Part shown: one piece after another, positions 25,627-35,235 of the stretch
How positions within the stretch are numbered: the stretch's first letter is position 1
Layout: each line of letters starts with the position of its first letter
Assembly (NCBI GenBank): GCA_021732215.1
Contig: JAKFVL010000023.1
Location: forward strand, 124,001 to 188,000
DNA from: Hyphomicrobiales bacterium
GTDB taxonomy: Bacteria; Pseudomonadota; Alphaproteobacteria; Rhizobiales; Xanthobacteraceae
Direction of reading: 5' to 3'
Length of the DNA: 64,000 nt
The notes under the pieces: generated by a model
What the model was told of the DNA's origin: nothing
What the model saw: only the letters and a program-made list of their open reading frames with translations
The model's database searches: none
Program-made: the position numbers and the translations under genes

Positions 25627-27462
25627 ATGACACCTGCGACCATTACGGTTTCGGACACGATTGCGAGGAGTTTTCTCGCATCGGTCGGTTTGCGCGGCGA
25701 CAAGCCCGCAATCCGCGAGAAGGCCTTTGGCGTCTGGCGGGCGACGAGCTGGAACGAATGGCTGGAGGTCTCGAAAGAGATCGCCTATGCGCTTCACGCC
25801 TCGGGTTTCAAGGCCGGCGATGTCGCCTCGATCATGGCCAATGCGGTCCCCGAATGGCTCCATGCCGATATGGGAGTTCTCTGCGCCGGTGGCGTGTCAT
25901 CGGGCATTTATCCGACCGACTCGGTGGCGCAGGTCGAATATCTCGTCAACGACTCCCGTACCAAGGTGTTGTTCGTCGAGGATGAAGAACAGCTCGACAA
26001 GGTGTTGAGCGCACGCAGCCGCTGCCCCACGATTGAGAAGATCGTTATCTTCGATATGGAAGGTCTCAGCGGTTTTAACGATCCGATGGCCATGTCGCTC
26101 GATGAATTCCGGGCGCTCGGCCGCAATCATATGTCGGGCCGCGAAACGCTCTGGGATGAGATGATCGGCAGCCGCTCTGCCAACGATCTCGCCATCCTGG
26201 TCTATACATCCGGCACCACCGGCCCGCCCAAGGGTGCGATGCATTCCAACAAGAGCGTGACGCACCAGATGCGTAACGCCGATACGCTATTGATACCGAC
26301 CGAGCATGAAGAGCGGCTGATTTTTCTGCCGCTGTGCCATGTCGCCGAGCGGATCGGTGGCTACTATCTGTCGATCGCGACCGGCTCGATCATGAATTTC
26401 GCCGAAAGTCCGGAAACCGTCCCGGACAATATTCGGGAAGTGCAGCCGACCACGTTCCTGGCTGTGCCGCGAATCTGGGAAAAGTTCTATTCGGGCGTCA
26501 CGATCGCGCTCAAGGACGCGACGCCGTTTCAGAACTGGATGTATAGCAAGGCGCTCGCCATCGGTTACCGCGTCGCGGATTGCCGGATCGAGGGCGATCC
26601 GGTGCCCCTGCATTTGCGGATCGCGAACCATGCGGCCTACTTGCTGGTGTTTCGTAACATCCGCCGCATGATCGGTCTTGACCGCTGCCATGTGGCCTTC
26701 ACCGGCGCTGCGCCGATCGCCCCCGATCTGATCCGCTGGTACATGGCGCTCGGCCTCGACATGCGCGAGGTCTATGGCCAGACCGAGAACTGCGGCGTTG
26801 CGACCTTGATGCCGGGCGACCGCATCAAACTCGGCTCGGTCGGTAAGGCCGCGCCATGGGGTGAGGTGAAGATTTGCCCGAAAGGCGAGATCCTTATCAA
26901 GGGCGACTACCTGTTCATGGGTTATCTCAACCAGCCGGAGAAAACCGCGGAGACGATCGATAGCGATGGATGGTTGCGAACCGGTGACGTCGGGTCGATC
27001 GACAATGAAGGCTACGTCAAGATCACCGACCGGATGAAGGACATCATCATCACGTCGGGCGGAAAAAACATCACGCCGTCGGAAATCGAAAACCAGCTGA
27101 AGTTCTCGCCGTATATTTCGGATGCGGTGGTGATCGGCGACAAGCGGCCGTTCCTGACCTGCCTGATCATGATCGATCAGGAGAATGTCGAGAAGTTTGC
27201 ACAGGATCTCGACATTCCGTTCACCAATTATGCCAGTCTTTGCCGCGCTGCGGCAATTCAGGAACTGATCTGGAAAGAAATCGAAACGGTGAATGCGAAC
27301 TTCGCGCGGGTGGAAACCATCAAGAAATTCTACCTGATCGAGCGGCAATTGACGCCTGAGGACGAGGAATTGACCCCGACGCTGAAGCTGAAACGGAAAT
27401 TCGTGAACCAGCGCTACGCCAATGAGATCGATGCGATGTACGGCGCCCGCGCCGTGGCATAG
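25627..27462 (+). CDS. AMP-dependent acyl-CoA synthetase (long-chain fatty acid-CoA ligase type)
   Basis: A 611-residue enzyme. The ATG at 25627 follows AAGGAGGGG at ideal spacing; the longer frame from 25501 only translates the repeat element. Motifs of the ANL superfamily: P-loop LVYTSGTTGPPKGAMHSNKS, the RLIFLPLCHVAER segment, EVYGQTENCG, WLRTGDVGSIDNEGYVKITD and IITSGGKNITPSEIEN (A8/A10 region). It activates a carboxylate with ATP and joins it to CoA. Placement inside a LIV transporter cluster, between livF and a binding protein, suggests activation of the imported substrate, perhaps a fatty or aromatic acid. Chain-length specificity is not readable from motifs. Confidence 0.9.
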   Translation: MTPATITVSDTIARSFLASVGLRGDKPAIREKAFGVWRATSWNEWLEVSKEIAYALHASGFKAGDVASIMANAVPEWLHADMGVLCAGGVSSGIYPTDSVAQVEYLVNDSRTKVLFVEDEEQLDKVLSARSRCPTIEKIVIFDMEGLSGFNDPMAMSLDEFRALGRNHMSGRETLWDEMIGSRSANDLAILVYTSGTTGPPKGAMHSNKSVTHQMRNADTLLIPTEHEERLIFLPLCHVAERIGGYYLSIATGSIMNFAESPETVPDNIREVQPTTFLAVPRIWEKFYSGVTIALKDATPFQNWMYSKALAIGYRVADCRIEGDPVPLHLRIANHAAYLLVFRNIRRMIGLDRCHVAFTGAAPIAPDLIRWYMALGLDMREVYGQTENCGVATLMPGDRIKLGSVGKAAPWGEVKICPKGEILIKGDYLFMGYLNQPEKTAETIDSDGWLRTGDVGSIDNEGYVKITDRMKDIIITSGGKNITPSEIENQLKFSPYISDAVVIGDKRPFLTCLIMIDQENVEKFAQDLDIPFTNYASLCRAAAIQELIWKEIETVNANFARVETIKKFYLIERQLTPEDEELTPTLKLKRKFVNQRYANEIDAMYGARAVA

Positions 27463-27611
27463 GCTCTCGTAAGGGACGCATTGTCGCGGCGTCGATTGCG
27501 CCGCGGTGAGCTAGACTGAGATGAACTGGACTAGTCTTTAACTGAAACTAAGCGGCGAAGGCTGAAAGGCCCGACCTTCGCGCCACAAGGGCCAACAGAG
27601 AGGAGATCGAC

Positions 27612-28811
27612 ATGTCGAAATCGTTCAAGGTGCTCGGCCTTGCGTTTGGCGCTCTCGCGCTGACGCAGCTGCCGGCGCTCGCGCAGACCAAAGTGACTGA
27701 CCAGGGCATCTCGGCCGGCGAGATCGTTCTTGGATCGCATCAGGACCTGTCCGGACCGATCAAGTCGTGGGGCGTGCCTGTCGCCAACGGCATGAAGATG
27801 GCAGCCGACGAGCTGAATGCGGCGGGTGGCATCCAGGGCCGCAAGATCAAGCTCATTGTCGAGGACTCGGGCTATGATCCGAAACGGGCCGTGCTCGCAT
27901 CGCAGAAGCTGATCGAGAAGGACAAGGTGTTCGCGATGGTTGGCCCGATGGGTTCGCCGACTGTGCTCGCGGCACAGGACATCCTGTTCGACGCCGGCGT
28001 GCTGCAGCTCTTCCCGCTGACGGCTGCGGAATTCACCTACAAGTTCGACGCTGCGAAGCCGCAAGAGCGGCTGAAGTTTAACAATCTGCTGCCTTACGTC
28101 GAAAGCACGCGGGCTGCGGTCAAGTACTTGATCGAGTCGAAGAGCCTGAAGAAGCCCTGCATCATGCATCAGGACGACGAGTACGGAAAGAACGTGCTCG
28201 ACGGGTTCACCCAGCAAGTCGCCGCGATGAAAATTCCGGCAGCTTCGGTCACAAGCTACAAGCGCGGCGTTTCGGACTTCAGTGCACAGGTTGCCAAGAT
28301 GAAGTCCGACGGTTGCGATCTCGTGGTGCTGGGGACTGTCGTGCGTGAAACCATCGGCGCAATGGCTGAAGCCAAGAAGCTCGGCTGGGACGTGATCTTC
28401 CTCGGCGCAACGCCGACGAACGTTCTCGAAGTCCCTGCGCTCGGCAAGGAAGCCGTCGAAGGCCTCTATGCGGCGTCGGGCTTCGAAATTCCCTACGAAG
28501 ACACGGCGAAGGGCAAGGTGAAGGATTGGCTCGCCAATTACAAGAAAGCCTATGGCACCGATGCGAACACCCAGGCAATCATCGGCTACAACGTGATCAT
28601 GACCTTCGCCCACTACGCCAACAAGGCAGGCAAGGACCTGAACGGCAAGAAGATGCTTGACTCGCTCGAGTCGGGCGATGTGTTCCAGGATATCTTCAGC
28701 TCTCCGCCGACCAAGTTCTCCAGCAGCAACCATCTGGCTACCACGATTACCCAGGTGCAGCAGGTGAAGAACGGCCGCTGGGTGCTGATGAAGGACAGCC
28801 TGTCGTTCTGA
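27612..28811 (+). CDS. LIV-type ABC transporter substrate-binding protein (system 1)
   Basis: A 399-residue periplasmic protein with Sec signal peptide (to ALAQ, residue 24) and GAGGAG 7 bases before ATG. The mature start GEIVLGSHQDLSGPIKSWG and the later MVGPMGSPTVLAAQDILFD and HQDDEYGKNVLDGF fit the type I periplasmic binding fold of LivK-like proteins. It completes the system 1 cluster (livHMGF, acyl-CoA ligase, binding protein). A hairpin terminator follows. The ligand is unknown. Confidence 0.9.
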   Translation: MSKSFKVLGLAFGALALTQLPALAQTKVTDQGISAGEIVLGSHQDLSGPIKSWGVPVANGMKMAADELNAAGGIQGRKIKLIVEDSGYDPKRAVLASQKLIEKDKVFAMVGPMGSPTVLAAQDILFDAGVLQLFPLTAAEFTYKFDAAKPQERLKFNNLLPYVESTRAAVKYLIESKSLKKPCIMHQDDEYGKNVLDGFTQQVAAMKIPAASVTSYKRGVSDFSAQVAKMKSDGCDLVVLGTVVRETIGAMAEAKKLGWDVIFLGATPTNVLEVPALGKEAVEGLYAASGFEIPYEDTAKGKVKDWLANYKKAYGTDANTQAIIGYNVIMTFAHYANKAGKDLNGKKMLDSLESGDVFQDIFSSPPTKFSSSNHLATTITQVQQVKNGRWVLMKDSLSF

Positions 28812-28877
28812 TCGCTGCCTTTGGATTGCCGCAACTTCCCGTGGCCATCCTGAACGGCGGTGACCTCAAGGTGACCG

Positions 28878-28907
28878 ATACCCCGGGGCGATGCCCCGGG
28901 GTATTTC
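28878..28907 (+). terminator. Terminator of the LIV system 1 cluster
   Basis: ATACCCCGGGGC (28878-28889) and GCCCCGGGGTAT (28893-28904) form a perfect 12-bp stem with a 3-base loop, followed by a short T-rich stretch. Confidence 0.75.
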
Positions 28908-29081
28908 GTTGCGTAGGCAACGGTCCCGGTGTCCGTATTTTGGATGCTTAACTGCCGAAAACCCCGGTCAATTCCTTGCCAATTGCCGTTTGAGTTGACA
29001 CACTCCACGTCAACCTGCGCCCCCAATGGGGCTAACCATCACAATCAGAAGGCCGCTGTAACGGCTATCGGGAGGATGACA

Positions 29082-30131
29082 ATGTTCAATCGCCGCCGCT
29101 TCTTGTCGTTGACCGGAACTGCGATCGCAGCACCTGCGATTTTGCGCGTCACTGCAGCCAACGCCCAGGAGGTGACGCTGAAAATGCATCACTTCCTGCC
29201 GCCGGTATCGAACGGTCACGCCAAATTCCTGAAGCCCTGGGCCGACAAGGTTGGCGCGGATTCCGGCGGGCGCATCAAGATCGATATCTTCCCGTCGATG
29301 CAGTTGGGCGGCACGCCGCCGCAACTGTTCGATCAGGCGCGCGATGGTGTCGCCGATCTGGTGTGGACTCTTCCCGGCAGCACACCCGGCCGCTTCCCGT
29401 CGATCGAAGCCTTCGAGGTGCCGTTCACTGTCAACAAGCGTGCGGTGATCAACTCACGCGCTCTGTCTGAATTCGCCGACGCCAATCTCAAGGATGAATT
29501 CCGCGAGGTGAAGCCGATCTGCTTCTGGGCGCACGATCATGGATTGATCCATTCGACGAAGAAGGTCGCGAACCTCGACGATCTCAAGGGGCTGAAGCTG
29601 CGCTTCCCGACCCGGCTTGCCGGTGAAGGTCTGAAAGCACTGGGCGTCAACGCCATCGGAATGCCTGTGCCGCAGGTTCCGGAGGCCATGGCGCAGCGTG
29701 TGATCGACGGAGCGGTCGTGCCGTGGGAAGTGGTGCCGGCGCTCAAGCTGCAGGAGCTTGTCAAATTCCACGCTGAAATCCCCGGCTCGCCGACGCTTTA
29801 TACGGCGTCGTTCATTCTTGCGATGAACAAGGCAAAGTATGACGGCCTGCCTGCGGACCTGAAGGCGGTGATCGACAAGAACTCTGGCGTGACCGCGTCC
29901 GTCATGGCCGCTTCGGTCTGGGATGAACAAGCGAAAGTGGTGTCTGACATGGTTGCCAAGCGCGGCAACACCATCACTGTGATCGAGGATGCCGAAGTTG
30001 CAAAGTGGCGCAAGCTGACCGAACCGGTTGCGGAAGCCTGGATCAAGGGGACCAAGGAGAAGAATATCGATGGCGGGAAACTCCTTGAGACAGCGAAGGC
30101 GCTGATCGCGAAGTACGAGAAGGCCGCTTAA
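29082..30131 (+). CDS. dctP: TRAP transporter substrate-binding protein DctP
   Basis: A 349-residue protein. ATG 29082 is 6 bases after GGGAGG; the ATG at 29076 abuts the ribosome site and is less likely. The leader MFNRRRFLSLTGTAIAAPA has a Tat-like RRRF and ends ANAQE. The mature part has LKMHHFLPPVSNGHAKFLKPW and the conserved LKGLKLRFPTRLAGEGLKALG, hallmarks of the DctP family that binds organic acids for secondary uptake. It forms an operon with dctQ (9 bases) and dctM. Confidence 0.92.
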   Translation: MFNRRRFLSLTGTAIAAPAILRVTAANAQEVTLKMHHFLPPVSNGHAKFLKPWADKVGADSGGRIKIDIFPSMQLGGTPPQLFDQARDGVADLVWTLPGSTPGRFPSIEAFEVPFTVNKRAVINSRALSEFADANLKDEFREVKPICFWAHDHGLIHSTKKVANLDDLKGLKLRFPTRLAGEGLKALGVNAIGMPVPQVPEAMAQRVIDGAVVPWEVVPALKLQELVKFHAEIPGSPTLYTASFILAMNKAKYDGLPADLKAVIDKNSGVTASVMAASVWDEQAKVVSDMVAKRGNTITVIEDAEVAKWRKLTEPVAEAWIKGTKEKNIDGGKLLETAKALIAKYEKAA

Positions 30132-30140
30132 GGCAGGATC

Positions 30141-30650
30141 ATGAACGAGGTTGCGGATACCGATGCCACGCGAGAGCGTGGCATCGACGCATTGGTGAGG
30201 TGGGTCGCGCTTGCTGGCGGTCTTCTTCTGATCGCCGTGGCGTCGATGGTTGTTGTCAGTGTTACGCTGCGTAGCAGTCTGTTCGGACAGGCCGGCGTGC
30301 CCGGCGATTTCGAACTCGTGCAAATGATTACGGCGATATGCGCGTTTGCATTCCTGCCGCTGTGCCAGCTTCGGCGCGGAAATATCTTCGTCGATACTTT
30401 CACCATGAAATTTCCGCCGCGCCTCAACCGCATCATCGATGCGACATGGGACGTCGTGTATGGCCTGGCGATGGTGCTGATCGCCTGGCGTCTCGGCGTC
30501 GGGGCCATGAGTGCGTATGTGTCAGGCGAGAATTCGATGGTGCTGCGCCTTCCTGCGTTCTGGCCCGTGACGATCTGCGCCGTGCTGGCCAGCCTTGTCG
30601 CGATTGTCTGCTTTGTAACGGCGGTTCGCAGAACCAAAGGCCAGCAATGA
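30141..30650 (+). CDS. dctQ: TRAP transporter small membrane subunit DctQ
   Basis: A 169-residue protein with four hydrophobic helices; the conserved PGDFELVQMITAICAFAFLP and QLRRGNIFVDTF mark DctQ. It lies between dctP and dctM, with its stop overlapping the dctM start (ATGA). Confidence 0.9.
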   Translation: MNEVADTDATRERGIDALVRWVALAGGLLLIAVASMVVVSVTLRSSLFGQAGVPGDFELVQMITAICAFAFLPLCQLRRGNIFVDTFTMKFPPRLNRIIDATWDVVYGLAMVLIAWRLGVGAMSAYVSGENSMVLRLPAFWPVTICAVLASLVAIVCFVTAVRRTKGQQ

Positions 30651-31966
30651 GCGGCTTCACGCTGGCCATTCTGGGTTTCGGCGGCATGTTGCTGCTGATG
30701 GCGTTTCGGTTGCCGATCGGGCTCGCCATGTTGTTGACCGGCAGCCTTGGCTACATTCAGCTCAATGGCCTGCTGCCTTTCCTCAATTACATCAAGACAA
30801 CGCCTTACGGCATCTTCGCCAATTACACGCTTTCGGTCATTCCGCTGTTCATTCTGATGGGTGCGTTCGCCGAACGTTCCGGCCTCGCGACGGATCTGTT
30901 TCGGGCTGCTGCCGCGTTCGTCGGTCATCGGCGCGGCGGGTTGACGATGGCCGTTATCGCGGCGTGCACCGGATTCGGCGCCATCTGCGGTTCGTCGGTC
31001 GCGACGACGGCCACGTTCGGCCGCGCGGCGCTGCCTCAACTGCGGCGCTACAACTACGACGGCGGCTTTTCGACCGGCGTCATCGCTGTCGGAGGCACGC
31101 TCGGCATTCTGATTCCTCCATCGGTCATTCTCGTCGTCTATGCAATCTCGACCGAGCAGAACATCGCCAAGCTGTTTCAGGCGGCGCTGATTCCGGGGCT
31201 GCTTGCAGCTTTCTTTTACTGCGTGGTGATTGCGATCATGGTCCGGCGCAATCCGGCTCTCGGCCCGGCGCAAGCGCGCATTCCGTGGCACGAGCGGCTG
31301 GCGCCCTCGCTCGGCGTCATTCCGGCGCTCGGTGTCGCCGTCGTTGTGATCGGCGGCATCTATGGTGGCATCTTCACGCCGACCGAAGGCGCGTCCGTCG
31401 GCGCGATCGTGATGCTGGTAATCGGTTTGCTGCGTCGGACGCTCGGGATCAAGGAAATCACCGAGAGCGTTCTGCAAACCGCAGAAACCTCGGCGATGAT
31501 CTTCATGATCCTGCTCGGCGCCGAAGTGTTCAATGCGTTCCTGGCGTTGACGCATGTTCCCGACACGGCGGCGCAGATGATAGCGAACTCCGGCTGGACA
31601 CCGTACGCCATTCTTCTTGGTCTGTTGACGTTCTATCTCATCCTTGGCGGGGTGATGGATGAACTCGCGATGATCCTGCTGACACTGCCAGTGTTCTTCC
31701 CGATCGTCAGTGCGCTCGACTTCGGCTTCCCGACCGAGGACGTCCAGATCTGGTTCGGTATTCTCGTGCTGATCGTTGTCGGCATCGGACTGACCGCGCC
31801 GCCGATCGGTCTCAACGTGTTTGTTGTTTCGGCCATCGCAAAAACTGTTCCGATCACGGCGACTTATCGCGGCGTGCTGCCATTCGTCGTGGCAGACGTC
31901 CTGCGGCTCGGCGTGATGGTGGCCTTCCCCGCAATCTCGCTCTGGCTGGTCAGGCTGCTGAACTGA
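30647..31966 (+). CDS. dctM: TRAP transporter large permease DctM
   Basis: A 439-residue permease with many hydrophobic segments. It starts at ATG 30647, overlapping the dctQ stop. Family motifs: AFRLPIGLAMLLTGSLGY, FGAICGSSVATTATFGRAALP, IAVGGTLGILIPPSVILVVY and YGGIFTPTEGASVGA. It is the sodium or proton-coupled translocation subunit. The last 103 bases overlap the convergent LysR gene. Confidence 0.92.
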   Translation: MSGFTLAILGFGGMLLLMAFRLPIGLAMLLTGSLGYIQLNGLLPFLNYIKTTPYGIFANYTLSVIPLFILMGAFAERSGLATDLFRAAAAFVGHRRGGLTMAVIAACTGFGAICGSSVATTATFGRAALPQLRRYNYDGGFSTGVIAVGGTLGILIPPSVILVVYAISTEQNIAKLFQAALIPGLLAAFFYCVVIAIMVRRNPALGPAQARIPWHERLAPSLGVIPALGVAVVVIGGIYGGIFTPTEGASVGAIVMLVIGLLRRTLGIKEITESVLQTAETSAMIFMILLGAEVFNAFLALTHVPDTAAQMIANSGWTPYAILLGLLTFYLILGGVMDELAMILLTLPVFFPIVSALDFGFPTEDVQIWFGILVLIVVGIGLTAPPIGLNVFVVSAIAKTVPITATYRGVLPFVVADVLRLGVMVAFPAISLWLVRLLN

Positions 31967-32862
31967 GCTATCCGTGTTTGGTCAGCCTGCGCGAGCTGGA
32001 CGGCAAGTTCCGCGACGAGTTCGACAGCGAGCGTATCCGGCGATGACAGCCAACTGGCGGAAAACGTCAGTTCGGGAATGTGGATGTCGCTGTCGATCAG
32101 TTGCAGTTGTCCGCTTGCAAGTTGTCCCTCCACGATCGCGCTCGGAATCACTGCAACACCGATGCCTTCAATGGCCATGTGAATGACGGTGGCGAGCGAT
32201 GCGCTGGCATGAAGCCTGATCGATGGAAGGTCGGGCCGGTTGAACAGCGAACGGACGATCTCATAGGGTTGCGTCTTGCGCGGGAAGGTGATGATCGGAA
32301 ACTGCGCCAGGTCGTGAACGGTCTTCTTGCCTTGGCCCAGTCCAAGGGCCGGGCTTGCGACGAACGCAATCGGATAGTCGCACAGAACGCGGTTGCGTAC
32401 GGTCGATGCCGACAGCGGCCCAAGCAGAAATGCCAGATCGATCTCCTGCGCCAATAGCCGCGCGCGCAGGTTCGGCGTGATATCGACTTCGATCTCGAGC
32501 GACAGGTTGGGGTAGGCGCTGTTCACCGCTTCGATCAGCCGCGACAGCCATGTGTGAACGATCGTCTCCGATACACCGAGCCTGAGAACGCCGCTGGTGG
32601 CGGTGCGGTCGCGCACCACGGACAGCATCTCGGAGCGCAGACCGATCAGCTTCTCCGCGTACATCATCATCTGCCGTCCGCTTGGCGTTGGCACCGACGC
32701 GCGCCGGTCGCGCTGCAGCAGCTTCACGCCCATCTCGCTCTCGAGCTGCGCGATGCGCTGTGAGATTGCGGGTTGGGTCGTGTTCAGCTTCTGCGCCGCG
32801 CGGCGGAAACTGCCGAGGGTAACCACCCAGAGAAACGTCTCGATCGCCTTGAAATCCACCAT
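31864..32862 (-). CDS. LysR-family transcriptional regulator
   Basis: A 332-residue protein with an N-terminal winged helix (FKAIETFLWVVTLGSFRRAA, then LNTTQPAISQRIAQLESEMG) and a C-terminal type II periplasmic-binding-like effector domain (ITPNLRARLLAQEIDLAFLL). It is about 30 residues longer than common LysR proteins. The polar C-terminal extension (Ser/Thr/Arg-rich) is encoded antisense to the end of dctM, a 103-base tail-to-tail overlap. It is divergent from the DUF1445 hydro-lyase gene with an inverted repeat between, so it most likely controls that gene and possibly the TRAP or LIV genes. The start at 32862 is an ATG. Confidence 0.9.
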   Translation of the reverse strand: MVDFKAIETFLWVVTLGSFRRAAQKLNTTQPAISQRIAQLESEMGVKLLQRDRRASVPTPSGRQMMMYAEKLIGLRSEMLSVVRDRTATSGVLRLGVSETIVHTWLSRLIEAVNSAYPNLSLEIEVDITPNLRARLLAQEIDLAFLLGPLSASTVRNRVLCDYPIAFVASPALGLGQGKKTVHDLAQFPIITFPRKTQPYEIVRSLFNRPDLPSIRLHASASLATVIHMAIEGIGVAVIPSAIVEGQLASGQLQLIDSDIHIPELTFSASWLSSPDTLAVELVAELAVQLAQADQTRIAQFSSLTSQSEIAGKATITPSRRTSATTNGSTPR

Positions 32863-32894
32863 GTGACGGCTCGCATTGGATTAGTTTTATTTAT

Positions 32895-32920
32895 CGATTT
32901 AGATCAGAAAACTCTAATCG
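32895..32920. promoter_or_regulatory. Candidate LysR-type operator in the divergent gap
   Basis: CGATTTAGA (32895-32903) and TCTAATCG (32913-32920) form an inverted repeat with a one-base bulge in an AT-rich 117-base gap between the LysR gene and the hydro-lyase gene. Position and symmetry fit a LysR activation site. Confidence 0.5.
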
Positions 32921-32979
32921 ACATTATCGTAATGGCATGATCCAATGTTTGTCGAGAGCAGAAACGGGGAGCGGTCCAA

Positions 32980-33801
32980 GTGGTGGCCTTGTCTGTGAAC
33001 GCGCTTCGTCGCGATGCTTCGATGGAATTGCCAAGCGAGAAGGCGCGTCAATTGTACCGCGCCGGACGCGATGTGCCCTCGACGGCGGGCGTTGCTCCGG
33101 GTTTCGTGCAGGGCAATCTTGCGATCCTTCCCGAAAAACTCGCTGCCTCGTTTCATCGCTTCTGCCAGCTCAATCCGAAGCCATGTCCGATCATAGGCAT
33201 GTCGGAAGTTGGCGATCCTCGTATTCCTGCGCTTGGCATCGACCTCGACATTCGCACTGATCTGCCGCGCTATCGCATCTGGCGGGACGGCGAACTCGTG
33301 GATGAGCCGCTAGATATCATGGCGCATTGGCGCAGCGACCTCGTGGCGTTCGTGATCGGCTGCTCGTTCTCGTTCGAGGAAGCGCTGATGGCCGACGGTC
33401 TTTCGATCCGTCACATCGAGGAGGGGCGTAACGTCCCGATGTATCGCACATCGGTGCCTTGCGAGCCGGCCGGTCCTTTTGCGGGACCGCTCGTTGTCTC
33501 GATGCGGCCGTTCCGCCCTGCCGATGCCATTCGCGCCATTCAGATCACCACGCGCTTCCCCGCAGTGCACGGCGCGCCGGTGCATTTCGACAAGCCGGAG
33601 CAAATCGGTATCGGCGATCTGTCGAAGCCGGACTATGGCGATTCCGTCACCATTGCACCGGACGAAGTGCCGGTATTTTGGGCGTGCGGTGTAACCCCGC
33701 AATCGGTCATTCTTGAATCCCGGCCTGAGTTTGCGATCACCCATGCGCCGGGCCGCATGCTGGTGACCGATCTGCGCAATACCGAATTTTCGATCCAGTG
33801 A
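32980..33801 (+). CDS. Putative hydro-lyase of the YcsI/DUF1445 family
   Basis: A 273-residue protein starting at GTG 32980, 8 bases after GGGGAG; an ATG at 33022 is possible. Typical DUF1445 segments: [30 protein letters not shown], given here as the short cores [11 protein letters not shown] and [10 protein letters not shown], then [13 protein letters not shown] and [15 protein letters not shown] at the C terminus. Relatives include the domain of vertebrate D-glutamate cyclase. Bacterial homologues often sit with TRAP or LamB/YcsF-type genes and are called hydro-lyases without proof. A LIV-type binding protein follows after 56 bases, suggesting processing of an imported acid or lactam. Confidence 0.82.
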   Translation: MVALSVNALRRDASMELPSEKARQLYRAGRDVPSTAGVAPGFVQGNLAILPEKLAASFHRFCQLNPKPCPIIGMSEVGDPRIPALGIDLDIRTDLPRYRIWRDGELVDEPLDIMAHWRSDLVAFVIGCSFSFEEALMADGLSIRHIEEGRNVPMYRTSVPCEPAGPFAGPLVVSMRPFRPADAIRAIQITTRFPAVHGAPVHFDKPEQIGIGDLSKPDYGDSVTIAPDEVPVFWACGVTPQSVILESRPEFAITHAPGRMLVTDLRNTEFSIQ

Positions 33802-33857
33802 GCGAGTGCAAACAACGAGCCGCGAAACGGCGCCTGTAAACATGAGGAGTGACGTCA

Positions 33858-35114
33858 ATGAATCGTCGTGAAGTGTTGTTGGCCGGTGCGGCCATGTCGT
33901 TGGCAAGTTCGCCCCTGATGGGCACGCGCGCGTTCGCGCAGGCCGGAGCTGAGATTCCCATCGGTGTGATCTGGCCGCTTTCCGGACCCAGCGCCCAGAT
34001 CGGCGTCGATGCCAAGCACGCGCTCGAGACCGCGGCCGAGATAGTCAACGGCTCGTTCGATATCGACGTTCCGACAGCCAAGAATGCGGGGCTTGCGGGC
34101 CTTGGCAACGCCAGGATCAAGCTGATCTTCGCAGATCATCAGGGCGATCCGCAGAAAGGCCGAGCCGAAGCCGAGCGGCTGATTACGCAGGACAAGGTGG
34201 TGGCCCTCGTCGGTGCATTCCACTCGTCGGTATCCGCCACCGTCAGCGCCTCGTGCGAACGCTATGGCATTCCGTATCTGGCCGCCGACTCGTCATCGCC
34301 CAGCCTGCATCGCCGCAATCTGAAGTTCTTCTTCCGCGCCGCCGCGCACGACGAAATGTTCTCCGGCGGCATGTTCGATTTCCTCGACGCCCAGAAGAAA
34401 GCCGGCAAGAAAATCGAAACCGTCGGATTGTTCTTTGAAGACACAATTTTTGGTACGGATTCATCGAACGTGCAGCGCAAGCTGGCTGCGGATCGGGGTT
34501 ACAAGGTCGTCGCTGATATCAAGTATCGTTCGAACTCACCGTCTCTGACGTCCGAGGTGCAGCAGATCAAGAGCGCAGATCCCGATGTGTTACTCCCGTC
34601 GAGCTATACGACCGACTCGATCCTTCTGATGAAAACCATGGATGAACTCGGCTACAAGCCGAAAAATCTGGTCGCACAGGCGGCAGGCTTTGCAGACAAG
34701 GCGACGTTTGACGCAGTCGGAGACAAGCTCGCAGGCCTCATCTCGCGCGCCAGCTTCTCGATCGACATGGCTGCGAAGCGCCCGTCGGTGGCGAAGGTCA
34801 ACGAAATGTTCAAGGCGCGGGCGAACCGCGATCTGAATGACAACACCTCGCGGCAGCTCACGTCTATTCTCGTGCTGGCCGATGCGATCGATCGTGCGAA
34901 GTCGACAGACGGAGAAAAGATTCGCGCTGCGCTCGCCGCGACCGATACGCCCGGCGAAAAGACGATCATGCCCTGGAAACGCATCAAGTTCGGTGAAGAC
35001 GGCCAGAACGTCGACGCCGATCCGGTTCTGATCCAGTACATCGGCGGCAAGTTCGTCACCGTGTATCCGGAGAACGTGGCGATCGCCACCGCGAAATGGC
35101 CGATGAACGGCTGA
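33858..35114 (+). CDS. LIV-type ABC transporter substrate-binding protein (system 2)
   Basis: A 418-residue protein. ATG 33858 lies 8 bases after GAGGAG; a GTG three codons upstream overlaps that site. The leader MNRREVLLAGAAMSLASSP has twin arginines and ends AFAQA, so Tat or Sec export is possible. The mature start PIGVIWPLSGPSAQIGVDA and LVGAFHSSVSATVSASCER fit LivK-like binding proteins. It leads a cluster with livHMGF system 2 (35236-38558). Confidence 0.9.
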   Translation: MNRREVLLAGAAMSLASSPLMGTRAFAQAGAEIPIGVIWPLSGPSAQIGVDAKHALETAAEIVNGSFDIDVPTAKNAGLAGLGNARIKLIFADHQGDPQKGRAEAERLITQDKVVALVGAFHSSVSATVSASCERYGIPYLAADSSSPSLHRRNLKFFFRAAAHDEMFSGGMFDFLDAQKKAGKKIETVGLFFEDTIFGTDSSNVQRKLAADRGYKVVADIKYRSNSPSLTSEVQQIKSADPDVLLPSSYTTDSILLMKTMDELGYKPKNLVAQAAGFADKATFDAVGDKLAGLISRASFSIDMAAKRPSVAKVNEMFKARANRDLNDNTSRQLTSILVLADAIDRAKSTDGEKIRAALAATDTPGEKTIMPWKRIKFGEDGQNVDADPVLIQYIGGKFVTVYPENVAIATAKWPMNG

Positions 35115-35235
35115 TCTCCAAACAAGGGCGCTGATTTTTTTTGCGCGTACTCTGATCGCAAGACCGGTATCCACTTTTGCGGAGTACGCGGGAAATGCAG
35201 CGCCCTTTCTTTGTGCGCGGGCGGGGCGGGGGCGA

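Noticed and set aside
27485-27505. CGCGGCG/CGCCGCG hairpin after the acyl-CoA synthetase as a terminator
   Set aside because: Perfect 7-bp stem but no T run; may be a chance structure in GC-rich sequence, so not listed as a terminator.
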